This document shows positions 37,000-49,480 of a stretch of DNA of 64,000 nucleotides, one piece after another (positions within the stretch are counted from its first letter, which is position 1; each line of letters starts with the position of its first letter). The DNA lies in NCBI GenBank assembly GCA_017893485.1, contig CM030358.1, positions 254,179,228-254,243,227 on the forward strand. The letters are read 5' to 3'. The position numbers and the translations under genes are program-made. The DNA comes from Hemerocallis citrina. Lineage: Eukaryota > Streptophyta > Magnoliopsida > Asparagales > Asphodelaceae. The notes beneath the pieces are model-generated. The model saw only the letters and a list, made by a program, of their open reading frames with translations, was not told the DNA's origin and did no database searches.

Positions 37000-38515
37000 C
37001 AGTGCCGGACCTGAGATTTTGAGACCTGGGGCAAACTCCAAAAATGGTGCCCTAAAAACTTAATGTTCATACATATTTTTTTCATCGACGATGATACAAT
37101 CGTATTATCAAAAAAAAAATTCAAGAAATAAAACAATAGACAAAATATACTATCCAAAATAATATATGTCATAATTAAATACAAATAAAACTGAAGATGT
37201 TTCAAACAAAAAAAAAAACTTGTTGTTCTAGACCAATACATTAAAAAAGCTAATAATGTTTAGGGTAATTCATAATGATAATAATAAAAAAGAAAAAAAA
37301 ATCCCTAGCCCACCAAATGCTTCCTCAAAGGAATCACATAGTCACTCAAATATTACTCGTCTTTCAGTTTTGGAGGCGAAAGTATTGATTAAGTTTGCAT
37401 AATCAACTTTCTCCACTTTTTCTTGATGGATAACATAACCAAGCCATTCAGTTTCTCTTGTGACATAGTTGACCGGAGATAAGTTTTTATCAACTTCAAC
37501 TTGGAAAAACTTCTTTCTGCAGATGCAATTGTAACTGGTATAGTCAGCAAAGTTCGGTAAGAAATATATATATTTGGATAACAACCATCCATTTTCTTCA
37601 AATAATTCAACACATCAATTGCTCTTTTTACTTCTCTTGGTAATGAGTGTCTTAACAACTTCAGTTCTAAAAACAAATCTGATCCATCAATATCAGAGTG
37701 TCCATCATGTGTTAGAGAATTTTGAAGATTGACACAAGATCTCAAGAGACCATAATTATCAGTACACTTTGACCTCTCCAAACTAAACAAAAACCCAAAG
37801 GTTTTTCCATACTTTTGAAATTGTTGAAACCGATTTTGAAGTGAAGAAAGAGCTTGATCAATTATAAAGAGGAAGTAATTAACTCTGAAAGATTATTTAG
37901 TTGATTGTGTTACCTCTTCATTATTGATCTCATCAAATTGTCTTTTTTTTCAAATATTGAGTTTTTCTATAAAGAGGAGTGATAACCAAGTTTAAATAGC
38001 ATAAACTGATTTGAAATTAAAACTGGGAAGAAGGAAAATATGGGAAGTTAACCTTCTAGTGCTACTAGGGTTTCAGAAAAATGACCAAACTGCTACAAAA
38101 ATTATAAACCCTAAAAAGAGGCTAGAAAAATAAAAAAATGTAGAGATGGGGATGAAGGTTACTGACTTAAGTGAAGTGGGCTTACACGGGCCCAAGGCAC
38201 ATGACCACAGGTTTGGCAGAAAGGCCTGTAATTGTTTGGTTTCGATTAAAAAAAGTAAGAGAGAAGAAAATCTTGACTTCGGGGTATGCCACAAAAAAAA
38301 AAAAAAAAAAAAATCTGGAGGGCTCGAACTGGTTCAAACCTAACACTGTTTAACAATGGCACACTCTAACCAATCCAACTAGTTGGATAAACTATCCATA
38401 GGAGTACTATTATTTATATAAGTTGTAACTTGTAGTGTTTTGGGGCCCCCCAAAATGGCCAAAATCAGGGGCCCGAGGCGACCGCCTCGCTCGACTCATA
38501 TCAGGTCCGGGCCTG
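37000..38515 (-). mobile_element. hAT-family transposon, 1516 bp
   Basis: Perfect 8-bp target duplication TTTCTAGC (36992-36999 and 38516-38523). Terminal inverted repeats CAGTGCCGGACCTGAGAT and CAGGCCCGGACCTGATAT match at 15 of 18 positions. Only the C-terminal part of a transposase is inside, so this is a deleted, non-autonomous copy. Confidence 0.92.
37389..37790 (-). pseudogene. hAT transposase, C-terminal dimerisation region
   Basis: 133 codons containing ASAERSFSKLKLIKTYLRST and QEKLNGLVMLSI, the hallmark of the hAT dimerisation domain (zinc-finger MYM/TTF-like plant proteins). The N-terminal BED finger and the catalytic core are absent. The frame is open to its natural-looking end, but without the rest it cannot move DNA. 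Confidence 0.85.
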
Positions 38516-38977
38516 TTTCTAGCTGAGTTAGACAGAAATTTACCGATCTGTAGTCGACTGATTGGATAGATCTAAACCATCCATTAAACTTATTATAAAG
38601 GTTTATATCATGGGTTTTTAGTTCCATATTATACCAATCCTTTACTATGGATGCAGCAAATGTTTTCTTTGGTTCGGTTGGGAGTGGTCCTTTTCCTCTG
38701 TTCATTGGAACAAAGGTTTTTCTTGCTTCTGTGGAAGCAGTGGGTTTTGCCACTGTGGAGGTGGTAGCCTTTCCTTTGCTCTATGGAGCAAGGCTTTTGT
38801 TTTCAGCCTGTTGAGCTGGTTTAGCCTGTTGGGCTAAGGGTTCTGCTCCAGTGGGTGCAGAGGCGGTACCAATCTCTGTGGAGACCTTTGTGGCCTTTTT
38901 TGACCCTGCCTGCTGCCAAGCTTCCTGCCGTTTCATCTGCTCTAATAGATCTTTAAGCTTTTCGCTGAATTATTCAT

Positions 38978-39480
38978 TCATGGCCTGGTAAGAAAATCAA
39001 CAACATAATTAGTATGACCAGGAATATATTTAACATCATAAAAAAATATTTCTAAATAAATTGCTAATCTAATTCTCCGAAGATTTTCTTCAGGATTATT
39101 GAATGTCTTTTTCTTTAACAACTGAGCGACAGATTTATTGTTTGATTCTATTATAAAATGTCTATGTAGCAGATAAATTTTAAGACTTTTTGAAGCAAAT
39201 TTTATCGCAGGTAACTTTTTGTCATATGTGGAATATTTGACTTGTGTTTTGTCAAATTTTTCTGAAGTATAAGCAACAATTTCTTTGTGTTTAGCAATTA
39301 ACACTCATGCCCAAAATTTATCAGAAGCATCTGTTTGTAATGTTAATGTATCATTTTCTGAAGAAAAATAAAGAACCTTTTGCTCTTGTACTAGGTGCTT
39401 TATTTCTCTTACCTCTTATTTTTCAACTTCATTTAATTGGATAGGAATCTTTTCAGTATTCCATCTCCTAGGTTGCTCTC
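38978..39480 (-). pseudogene. Group II pararetrovirus RNase H
   Basis: Minus strand piece 38978-39304 has VAYTSEKFDKTQVKYSTYDK, an FIIESNNKS segment and the final GHTNYVVDFLTR, the pattern of caulimovirid RNase H that removes RNA from the RNA-DNA hybrid. The first catalytic aspartate region (about 39310-39360) is in another frame. It lies directly downstream of RT, as in all Caulimoviridae. Confidence 0.75.
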
Positions 39481-40290
39481 CTGTTTGAGCTTTATATTTT
39501 GCTTGTTCCTTATAAAGCATCTGTTGTAGGTTATAAACTTTAGAAGATAGATTTGGTATAAACTTTCTTCCTTAGTTCAATAATCCTAAAAATCTTTGAA
39601 GCGCTTTGAGTGTATGGAAAGTTTCAGGAAATTCGTTTATTTTTGAATAAATATGCTGTTGTAATTCCATTGTTCCTTGCTTGATATATTTTCCCAAGAA
39701 ATATATTTCTGTTTTAAACAATTCAATTTTCTTGGAACTTAGAATGATTCCATGTTTTAATAGTAATAGAGCTACTGTCAAAAGATGTTGTTTATGGTCT
39801 TCTGCTGAAGGTGAAAAGACCAAGATATCATCAATGTATACTACTACAAATGGTAAATGACCAAATATAGAGTTCATCCATTTCCAGAATATTTGTGGCT
39901 CATTCTTTAATCCAAATAGCATAACTAACCATTCTAAATGTCCTTGTGGACAGCTGAAGGCCGTTAACTTTATAGAAGTACTATCTGCAAATTTTAATTG
40001 CCAGAAGCCTAATTTGGCATCAAATTTACTATAATATTTGGCTCTCTGTATTTGCTTAACAAGTTGTTCAGCAGAAGGAATAAAATAACCGTCAAATTTT
40101 TTATACCATTCTGGCATTTCCTCTCTTTATCTCTACATGATTTCTTACTATAAATGCAGGAGATGGATAAAGACTTGAACTTTTTTGTATTAACTGTAAA
40201 TCTAATAGTTCCTGAATTTGTTTGAAAAACTCTATTTTATTTGTGGGAGAGACCATAATAATGTTTATTCGTACCTTCGATTTTTTTTAC
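39481..40290 (-). pseudogene. Group II pararetrovirus reverse transcriptase
   Basis: The open piece 39572-40117 (181 codons) has KYYSKFDAKLGFWQ, the active-site YIDDILVFS (about 39817-39840) and a downstream LGKYIKQG block: an RT of Caulimoviridae type rather than of a Ty3 element. The N-terminal part at about 40110-40290 is broken by frameshifts. This enzyme would make DNA from the pregenomic RNA. The YIDD catalytic aspartates are intact. Confidence 0.85.
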
Positions 40291-40294
40291 TGCT

Positions 40295-40640
40295 CTAATA
40301 GCTCAATTTTGCAGTATCTAGGCTCTTATCAAACCATTTTAATGGATTATTAGTATATAATGGTTCTAACATATTATGAACCAACCTTTGAAAGTCAGTA
40401 GAAGGATATAACTGATAAGTGTCAATTTTTTGTGTATTATTTTGAATTAAAGTAATCGGATTTTCACCATGTTGTACTACCGGTGTATTGTGGGAAGCTA
40501 AAGGGGCTGTTAATGGAATGCGAGGGATCATACGCCCATCGAGGTGAAGATAATGTTTATTGAATGGTTCTAAGAAACAAAGATTATCCATTCCTAAAAG
40601 AAAGTCTGCATCAAGTACATTTGGTAATAATCCAAATTCC
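40295..40640 (-). pseudogene. Group II pararetrovirus protease C-terminal part
   Basis: 98 open codons (40295-40591) plus a short upstream extension to about 40640 with FLLGMDNLCFLEPF, the conserved flap-distal block of pararetroviral proteases. The catalytic N-terminal half is missing here; a copy of it is on the plus strand at 33885-34090. Confidence 0.6.
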
Positions 40641-40677
40641 GATTACAGCTAATCAAAATTTTCACCACGTTGTTATT

Positions 40678-40693
40678 TGGTATCAGAGCTTGG
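40678..40693 (+). other. Primer-binding site, perfect tRNA-Met type
   Basis: TGGTATCAGAGC followed by TTGG is the exact Caulimoviridae consensus. It is on the plus strand, opposite to the neighbouring polymerase. Confidence 0.85.
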
Positions 40694-41161
40694 TGTCTGT
40701 ACATATCCCTTGTAATCTTCCAAGTTGGGAGTACTTACTATCAGTAAGTATTTGTTTTAAATTAATGATAGCTTTAACTTTTTTGCGGTATATTCTATAT
40801 TTATTCATAGCTAGCTTTATGATTAAGTGGTGACCATCATTAGCTATCTTGCTCCCTATTCCGTATACCTTATGTAGGAAACGAAGTATGGTTGTGCTCT
40901 ATCTCTATGTAACGATAGTATAAGCTTGTGGTTATAATCCTTAGCACCATGAGCCATGAAGGCTGTAGGTTGTTAGATTTTTCAGCCATGAGGGCAGACT
41001 CGAGGCTTAACCCTGCTATAAATCTACGGTTAGGGTCCATGCAGCCACAGAGAATAGGGTCAAAAAGGACTAAGAGGGAAAGATAGATTATGGAGATAAC
41101 ATTTAACCTAGAAGAATTACGCTATAAACAAATTTAGAATACGTTCAAACTATTCAAAATA

Positions 41162-41536
41162 ATGAGTAATCCCATTATTATTGATGAAAGTCATCAATGT
41201 TATCATAAATTAGATAAAGAAAATTATGAACACTATGTTCATCTACCCACACATGGGTCCTTAAACACAGGCATATTTAATTATGTGGTAGACCTATTAC
41301 AAGATATAAAATCCGAAATCAATCTTTTAAAAACAACATGGGGTTCTAAACCTCAAACAGTTGTCAGACCTCGAAAAATAGATAATGATTTTAAATTATC
41401 ATGTTTATTTAGATCCAAAATAAATATGGGAAATTTTCATCTGAAGAAAAACAAAATAAATGTAGATGAAATAGATAAAATCTATTATGAAGCCTTTACA
41501 TCAACAAGAAAAGGAACTAGCGGGAGAAATAGATAG
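41162..41536 (+). CDS. Group II pararetrovirus first ORF
   Basis: 124 codons from the first ATG about 470 bases downstream of the primer site, with a TAG stop at the end. Hydrophilic, with a heptad-like helix in the middle (LLQDIKSEINLLKTTW) and a basic C-terminus. I do not recognise the family. Position matches the small virion-associated or unknown first protein of caulimovirids. It is the only intact viral frame of this segment, though small size makes chance openness possible. It is clearly different from the first ORF of group I. Confidence 0.5.
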   Translation: MSNPIIIDESHQCYHKLDKENYEHYVHLPTHGSLNTGIFNYVVDLLQDIKSEINLLKTTWGSKPQTVVRPRKIDNDFKLSCLFRSKINMGNFHLKKNKINVDEIDKIYYEAFTSTRKGTSGRNR

Positions 41537-41978
41537 TGTAGATGTAAATGCATGTTATGAAAAACATTCCAATGCTATAGATTATTGAAATTATAGAAGA
41601 CGAGCAAACTCCATCTACATCATCTCAGGAACAAAGCCCTGAAATATCTACTGACAAAGACTCTAAACATGACTTAGAAACTCCCTTTCAATGAAAGGAA
41701 TTTGACCAAAATTGTTGGGATTCCACAGAATCTGAATTAAAGTCTGGAACATAAGACAAATCACACAATACATAAAAACAGACCATCAACTAGTGGATCA
41801 GCTGTATTACAGCTACCAGGACCACCTGGTTATGTTCCATCCCAAAATCTAGATCAAGTTCAACAACCTTCACTTACTCGGCTAGCTACTCAAGAAGAAG
41901 TAATGGTAGAAAGTGAAGCCAACCCAAATCCCGAACAGTCCAAATTTGGCACGAGACTTGATTGCATTCAATACCATT

Positions 41979-44900
41979 TGTAACGCCCCAGATCCCTATT
42001 ACAGGACATCCGTGACATCACCAGAATCTTTTTCTTCAAATGCATCTCAACACAGTAAATAATACGAAAATTTAAACACTTTTATTGCCATCAGAGTTAT
42101 TACACCAATAATTACAAATATCAATTTGTCCTTGAACAAGGAATACAAATTACATAACTGATAACAACTGGTTATTAAGAATATTCACGCTCCTCTTGCG
42201 AAGCTGTCAGCTGTCTCTTAGATCGACAATCGATTGGTCATTGTCGAAACTCCGCTGAGTGGTCTATCTGCCTCCCTGGAACTTGTCCCTTGGCTTGAGC
42301 CTTCTGCTGTGCGACTCTGATATTTCTGCACCCGTTCGAAGGGTAGGCATGTACACTGCCACCCTACTTGGATGCCCTACTGGTCTGGCTCTCCTGCCCA
42401 CTCGTCCTGGTATCCAGCACCTAATTAAGTGGGCACGTCAGTAATTCTACTGACGTAATGCTGATAAGAAAATAGCGATCTCCAACTATCACACCCACAA
42501 TTCATCTTGAATGGAAAAGAAACGTGTATCTTGATTTCCTAGTATTCGTGTATGCCATGACCTGAAGTCTAATACAAAACACAGAGTACAGAACGGATGC
42601 ACTTAACCTAAAGTTAGCAAGACTCTGGATACACATGCATCCCATACTACATGTGCCTCAGATCAAGCTGTTTCTCCAGTTTTAGGGATTTGAACCCTCG
42701 CTATGCAATGCATTCTAATCGGTCTGCTTCCTGTTCCTAATAGTATGACATGTTTGAGGAGGTATAATAAAAAAGAAATAATTCAGGTAGCTATCCCGTT
42801 GTCACCAATAATTGTTGCATCGGACCATCCTCAAAAGTTGTGATGAACTTACAGATATGCAGCAGCATATCCATTGCGCAGAAGATACATTATGATCCAT
42901 TCGTGTCCACACACATAGAACATGACGGCCTCGAAGGTCTAAAACCCCATATCTGCCAGGAAATCGACATCCCGTTCTTACCATGGTACTTCAGGAATTA
43001 ACAGTGTAAGATACGCACAGCAGCACGTATCCCTAATGACAGGAAGAGACAACCCCATAGTATCACCACCTAGTGCTAACTCTCAGAACGAGTTGGATTA
43101 TAGGAAATCACCCCTAACACCAATTCGATCTTCGAGCGAAATAATAAAGGAAAACCTAATCAATGCAGTTTACTGAAAACATGTTGTTACCCAAAATATA
43201 CACGGTGTCGATCAAACAATGTCGAGCCTGGCTGGTCTGTCAAAATAACAATCATCACGGGAATCACATTCACTGATTTCCAATACCTTCACAGGTCAGC
43301 GAACAAATAATCCCGGCCCGTGACCCTCAGCAAGTAGTCCAACGGCACCCCAAGGATGCAATATAATTTAAATGAAGGTAAGCACACACATAACCATCAA
43401 TTCTTGACCATTGACAGACTCAGGTATTGAGACACCAAACACAAACCGACCAGAGCTATATCTCAACTCACTCATGTCCACCATAAGTACTAAGCACAGG
43501 AACTTGTTTAGGTTCTAAATGAAATGCTAAAAAAATTTTTAAAAACATGATAGCTCATGATCACCATACTGCGGTATACAGAGGATTCCTCATCAATCGT
43601 CCAATAAAAGCAGTTCAAGAAATAGCAGTAGCTGTGACTCAAGCTATGCTCATCAGAATCCAACAAAATCAGGATTTCTAGAAGGGTAGGGAGATCCACT
43701 ACAATCCCCTAGTGGACGACTCTCTCAAATTCTTTAAAGAACTCAAGTCCCCGAGCTAACTTAAGCTCGAAGTCAAACTAAACAACAGGTTGATAAACTT
43801 GCAACGCCCATAACTTTCAGTACATAAGTTGGAATCGCTTGATACTACTCACTCTGGAAAGCTAAGACCCTACGCTACAACTCTCTAGTTAACCATTTTC
43901 TCAAATTTGGTCATCTTGAGACCATAAAACCTCATATACTCTTAGCTTGAACGTTCCTTCATGCATTTGCTGCACCTTTCCAACATCATAAAAATTTGCT
44001 CGCTCATCGGAATTACTCGATTCCGGATTCTATGGAAAGATGGGAGTGTCCAATACAAATTCTTAGTTGAACACATTCTCAGATTCAATCATTAAAGTCC
44101 TCGAAAACACCAAATTCCAACAGGTGTGCAAACAGGGGAAAAGTTGACTCTTCAATAAACAGGGCTTCGACTAGACTGAATCTGCCATAGTCTTTGAAAA
44201 ATCATAACGCTCAACCTACAAACTAGAATTACAAAATTACAGCTGGGTTAGAAAGCTATGACTCCCTACTACAAATCTCTAGTTGGTCAATTTCCCAAAT
44301 TCGTAACAAATAATTCCAGAATTTCCCATCTTCACAGACTAGTCGATTTGTACTCAGCTGAACCCAGTCCACTTTGAAATTCAATAATAAATCAATCTTA
44401 AGTCCAATGCTCATTAAATTTGAGATCCTTAATCCACACATATACTATTCCATTGTGTCCAAAATTTGTATTCATATTCATCTCACACAATGAGTTATGA
44501 CTCCTTAAACCTAGCATAAATTTCAGCTTCCTCTTTCTGCAGGGTATTTACTATACCTCACTAAATAATTTTGAAACCTCATCAAACGACTTCTAAAAAT
44601 TCTAAAATTTGAGAATCATCAACTAGACTCATACCATAAGATACTCCCAAAATTTCATAGCAATCTCATGTATACACAAGGAGTTATGGTCAGGTGAACT
44701 TCACTCAAAAAAACAGTCATCTCTGTTCTGTTAACCAGACCTAGTTGCATTCTACAATTTATTTGAGGTATCAAACGATCTCGGTAAATTATGAAATTTA
44801 AAATATAGTTGTAGACACATACAAGAGTGTCCACAAAAATTTCCAACTCAAAATACTCAGCCTACACTGAGTTATAAAATCAGAAAATACACAGCAAAAT

Positions 44901-46115
44901 ACACACAACAGCAGCTCTTCTGGCTGCTCTCTGTCCGAATTTGAACCCAATGTTTGGGGTACTAAATTGCTTCCAAATATTATGAAAAAATTTATGGATG
45001 CTCTACATACATAGGAGAACTAAACCCCAAAATTTGAGCCCCAAATTCCAAACCATTTGAGAGCAAGAAATTTTCAAACTACACTTCACAAGCATATTTC
45101 CTTAACAAAGGCACATGAAATTTGTTGTTCTTACATACAACTATCTTTCTCTTAGCATACCACTATCATACAAGATAATAAAATCCTCCAACTACTACCA
45201 CAAGCTAAAAATTCACAAACTCACAAAATACTATTTTTTTTTTAGTTAAGAGAATCACCCACATGAAGTTTGCAAAAAATCTCGTTGTAGTCTTGCTTGC
45301 TCCTTGCTCCTAGCTTGTTGTAGAACTGTCCAACACCTTCTCTTCTCCACTACTCTCCTTCTCTTCCACAACTCAAAGACTCCTCTTTTTTCTCCTTCTC
45401 CTTCTCTACTTTTTTTTTTGAAGCAACAAAACAAGAAGAAAAAATGAATGAGAAGAAGATGGAGTGGGTGTTTTATAGGAAATGGGGAGTTAGGGTTTCT
45501 TGGAAGAGGGGCCGGCCAATCCCAATGGAGGATGGAGGGTGGAGATGGAGTAGTGTGGAGTGAGGGGAGATGTGTGGCAGGATGAAGTGCCAACACACCC
45601 AAGTGGAAGCTTCATGGAAGTTTCTTGGAAACTCCTTGGAAGCTTCCATTCTTCATGAGTCAACTTCACATGGTGAATTGTTTCTACTATTGGATCTTAT
45701 TAAGATCAAGCGATGATCATCATGATACTAGGGTTCCTAACCCTAGGTCACCATACCCTAGGTTACCATACCCTAACCTTAACCCTAGTGTATGAATACA
45801 ATCCATATTCAATTCAAGCACTAGTTCAATTAAAAAAAATAACCAATATATATTATTTAAAAGCTATAAAAATATATGTTTTATAGAAATTATAATTTTC
45901 TTCTGACAATTGTCCGGTCAAAATAATCAGGACAAGTCCACAGTTTAATCGAGAAGATATTCCGAGTTTACCTCATCGGATTCAGAACAGCTCATATGTC
46001 TGAAATCTCTCAATTAAAACTGATAATTATTAGAAATGTGCAACCATGTGCAATACTCAGACGTGCCCAAATTACTATGCAAAAATAGCCATATGCTATT
46101 TTGCGGGGTATTACA
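41979..46115 (-). repeat. Large solo LTR, family 2 (4137 bp)
   Basis: Plus-strand TGTAACGCCCCAGATCCC at the left and GCGGGGTATTACA at the right form inverted LTR-type ends; this start is typical of long Tekay/Del-like LTRs. A minus-strand TATA (CTATAAAACAC, about 45467-45477) with a Ser/Pro-rich GC-rich leader below it sets the orientation. No gag or pol is inside. Flanking 5-mers CCATT and TCACT agree at only three of five bases. Confidence 0.65.
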
Positions 46116-46642
46116 TCACTCTTCTAAAAAAAATAGGTAAAACAATAAATTCTCACAGTTTAGAAATTCATGGTCTAATTTTATTCTTGAAGAACATGGG
46201 AATTGTTATCTAAATTGTATGAATTACTCATAGTCTTATAACTTAAATTAGATGAATAATTAATCTTTACACAATTAGAGTGTGAGGAGTATATACATTA
46301 CCAAATTGCATACAAGGAAATAGATCTCATGGATTTATTATAAGAAATTCCCACTAGATAAAATTTCTATAAAACTCCTACACATACACACATTAATTTC
46401 ATTATGCACAAATTAAATTTCTAGGGAAACTATTTCACATGCATATATCAATTCATTTTCATCTACACATTTCTACTTTAAACAAACACAATTTTTAACA
46501 AGTTAGAAGATTAGGAAAACACCCACCACAAAAGAGACATCCTAATAGTTGAAGCCCTTAGCAAATTGCTCCAAAAAGCTCCTAATCCAAAATCGCAAGA
46601 CTTCCCTTGATTTCTCGAAATCAAAAGCCAGCAGAACTCTCT

Positions 46643-46702
<60 letters not shown>

Positions 46703-47188
46703 CTTTTTTTTTTTTTGAAATTTGATTTGCTTTGGGGTTCATTTGAATTTGGGGGGGGGGGGGGGGTATTTATACAGAAAACTAGGGAGTAGTTTTAGCA
46801 ACTAACTACCACTAACCCACTCACACACCCACTCTCCCTCATTTATCTCAAAGTCCGGTCAAACGTCACAAGTGCAGCCAGTTTGTGAAAATGGTGTGCA
46901 TTGCATGTGTGCACGTGCTTTGTACACTTATTATTTTATTCCATTTAAAAATTTTATTTTTTTTATTTTCATCTTATTATTTTATTCAGTTTTAAATTTT
47001 TATTTTTAATAAATACTTATATTAAATTTAGTATAATTATCTTAAATTAATCCGAGTGAAACCTTTTAGTGCACAAATTTTGTAAATACAATAACATAGC
47101 TAGCACGTGCATAAAAGAAAACATGTGTAAAGCACATGCAAATAAATATACATATACAAAATAAATTTAAGAGAACGAACAATGTCCA
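46116..47188 (-). repeat. Probable LTR fragment, family unknown
   Basis: No gene. On the minus strand GTATAAATA (46767-46775) is followed by a C-run (complement of 16 G, 46751-46766), a pyrimidine/purine tract and a (GA)n run (46646-46686), as in retrotransposon leaders. The sequence resumes at 63721 after the nested elements and runs off the window. Its ends are not found. Confidence 0.4.
46646..46686 (+). repeat. (CT)n microsatellite
   Basis: About 20 CT units just downstream of the minus-strand TATA box. Confidence 0.85.
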
Positions 47189-47377
47189 TGTAACCCCCGG
47201 TCCCGTAAATACATATTTCCTGAATATTTTTAGTATTTTGATTATTTATAAATTTATTTTATGCTAATCTGGTTTCGGATCTTCTACTAAGTGTTTTATA
47301 CTCGACGATTACATTTATTTTGAATAACGATGTATTTTCTATTTATAATTGATCGACTATTTATATGTTATATTATT

Positions 47378-47877
47378 TGATGCTGTTTGTTTTTGGGGTG
47401 CGGGGCAGCAAGTGTGAGTTCTTGTAATTTGTGAAATGGAAACCGGGGTACTGGCATCGGTCGGACCCTGGGAAGTAGAACCGGCTCGGGGGTAGCAGCA
47501 GAGAGACGGAGGCCGGGTGCTCGGCTCAGATGTAGTAGCTCGGCTTGGATCTTCTGTTCCTGCACACTGCCTGGAACCACCGGAAGAAGTCTCGGCGATA
47601 GGCCCTCCGACGATCTAGTTAGTCAGTGGAAAAGAGACTGGACATCTAGGGTTTAGGTGGGGAAAGATTAATTACCTTTTAAAATGAGGAAGGAGCCTAA
47701 TATTTATAGGCAGAGGCAAACGGATCTGGGACCTTAACGGGCCGGGTCAGACCCGTTTTCCTGTGGGCCTGAGCTGGTTACAGCCCTTTGGACTTTAGTT
47801 GACTCGATCATCATAGGGGGGAGGATCCAGAGGAGATCAGAGGGCTCTGATCTGTGCCACTCTTTTATCCCACATCA
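47378..47877 (-). repeat. Tat 3' LTR
   Basis: Plus-strand ends TGATGCTGTTTG...CCCACATCA. Highly similar to 59815-60286 over its whole length, differing by scattered bases and a few short indels, which points to a fairly recent insertion. Confidence 0.9.
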
Positions 47878-47895
47878 CAAGCCCCCCACTCCTGC
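47878..47895 (-). other. Tat polypurine tract
   Basis: Minus strand GCAGGAGTGGGGGGCTTG directly precedes the LTR start TGATGTGGGA. Confidence 0.8.
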
Positions 47896-48139
47896 ATGGT
47901 GATGCAAGGTCAGTTGTGCAGGAGTAGTCTGGTTCCATGGAGAAGAGTGGAAAAAGAGTTTCTTTGGCATGGGTTGGTTAGGGTTGGTGCCGAGCTGAAG
48001 CAGGTTCGAATGACCGAGCATGAGGGTCTACTGCCGAGTGTCGTCGACCGGGTCCTAATGACCCTGTTGCCACGGTGGAATGGGGGCTGTTTGGAGTGTC
48101 GAATGGTGGGAGAGGTGGCCGAGCTTGGATCGCCGTGGT

Positions 48140-49480
48140 TGCGAGGAGGTTACCCCTGTGCTTGAGATGGCTGTCAAATGTTTAAGCTTAGGGGGTCGGC
48201 TCGATAAGTCGAGCCCTGTTGGTGCCTTTTGCTTGAGAAAGCTACCCCTGTGCTCGAGATCTAGGTCGAGCGTCGAGGCTTAGGGGTCGGCAGGCAAAGG
48301 CGAGCCGAAGAGACTTGGCTTTGTGAAAGCTACCCCTGTGCTCGAGATCTAGGTCGAGCGTCGAGGCTTAGGGAGTCCGTGAGGGTAGGCGAGCCAAAGA
48401 GACTTTGCTTGTGAACGCTGCCCTCGTGCTCAAGATTGCTGCCGAGCATCGAGGCTTAGGGGGTCGGCGAGTAGAGGCGAGCCCAAGGGACTTGGCTTGT
48501 GAAAGCTACCCCTGTGCTCGAGATTGCTGTCGAGCATCGAGGCTTAGGGGGTTGGCGAGCGGAGTCGAGCCCAAGATACTTTGCTTGTGAAAGCTACCCC
48601 TGTGCTTGATATTGCTGTCGATCGTCGAGACTTAGGGGGTCGGTGAATGGAGGCGAGCCCAAAGGACTTGGCTTGTGAAAGCTACCCCTGTGCTCGAGAT
48701 TGCTATCGAGCATCGAGGCTTAGGGGGTCGGCGAGCAGAGTCGAGCCCAAGGAACTTGGCTTGTGAACACTACCCCTGTGCTCGAGATAGCTGTCAAGCA
48801 TCGAGGCTTAGGGTTTCGGCGAGCGGAGAGAGCCCATGAGACTTTGCTTGTGAAAGCTACCCCTGTGCTTGAGATTGCTGTCGAGCATCGAGGCTTAGGG
48901 GGTCAGCAAGCGGAGTCGAGCCCAAGGGACTTGGCTTTTGAAAGCTACCCTTGTGCTCGAGATTGCTATCGAGCGTCGAGGCTTAGGGGGACGGCGAGCA
49001 GAGTCGAGCCCAAGGGACTTAGGTTGTGAAAGCTACCCCTATGCTCGAGATTGATGTCGAGCGTCGAGGCTTAGGGGGTTGGCGGGTGGAGGCAAGCCCA
49101 AGCGACTTGGCTTGTGAACGCTACCCCCGTGCTCGAGATTGCTGTCGAGCGACGAGGCTTAGGGGGTCGGCGAGCGGAGTCGAGCCCAAGGGACTTGGCT
49201 TGTGTATGCTACCCCTGTGCTTGAGATAGCTATCGAGCATCGAGGCTTAGGGGTTCGGCGAGCGGAGCAAGCCCAAGAGACTTTGCTTGTGAAAGCTAAC
49301 CTGTGCTCGAGATTGTTGTCGAGCGTCGAGGCTTAGGGTGTTGGTGAGCAGAGGCGAGCCCAAGGGACTTGGCTTGTAAAAGCTACCCCTACGCTCAAGA
49401 TTTCTGCCGAGCGTCGAGGCTTAGGGGTTCGACGAGTGGAGTCGAGCCCAAGGAACTTGGCTTGTGAATGCTACCCCTGT
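48140..49480 (+). repeat. 88-bp tandem array, left part (about 15 units)
   Basis: Unit starts GCTACCCCTGTGCTCGAGAT recur at 48241, 48329, 48417, 48505 and 48593, a strict 88-base spacing. Each unit contains GCTCGAGAT..CTGTCGAGC, an inverted repeat of GCTCGA around an 8-base centre, and a second GTCGAGGCTTAGGGGGTCGG block. Because 88 is not a multiple of three, the open frames in the array shift frame unit by unit and are not genes. The array is in the 3' untranslated region of the Tat element. Confidence 0.92.

Larger units (their letters stand above)
35990..38950 (-). pseudogene. Group II pararetrovirus ORF downstream of RNase H, split by a hAT element
   Basis: Open pieces on the minus strand: 38524-38753 (Lys/Thr/Pro-rich start, then an AASIVKDWYNMELK block and NKFNGWFRSIQSV), 36668-36877 and 36182-36382 (with FRIWSIWEERRY). 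The pieces belong to one reading region interrupted by the hAT element at 37000-38515 and by several stops. Position after RNase H is where caulimovirids carry an inclusion-body/transactivator gene, but I recognise no decisive motif. Upstream of 38753 the frame is Ala/Glu-rich. Confidence 0.5.
40641..41978 (+). mobile_element. Group II pararetrovirus, plus-strand 5' segment
   Basis: Contains a perfect tRNA-Met primer site (40678), a leader and the first ORF. It joins head-to-head with the minus-strand polymerase block at about 40640. The sequence after 41540 has broken coding pieces (about 41580-41970, Ser/Gln/Pro-rich) and ends at a solo LTR. Confidence 0.65.

Noticed and set aside
40564..40833. 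Plus-strand frame across the viral head-to-head junction
   Set aside because: It spans two inverted blocks and the primer site, so it is a junction artefact.
45255..45602. 115-codon minus-strand frame
   Set aside because: Part of the LTR leader with Pro/His/Lys-rich composition; no family match.
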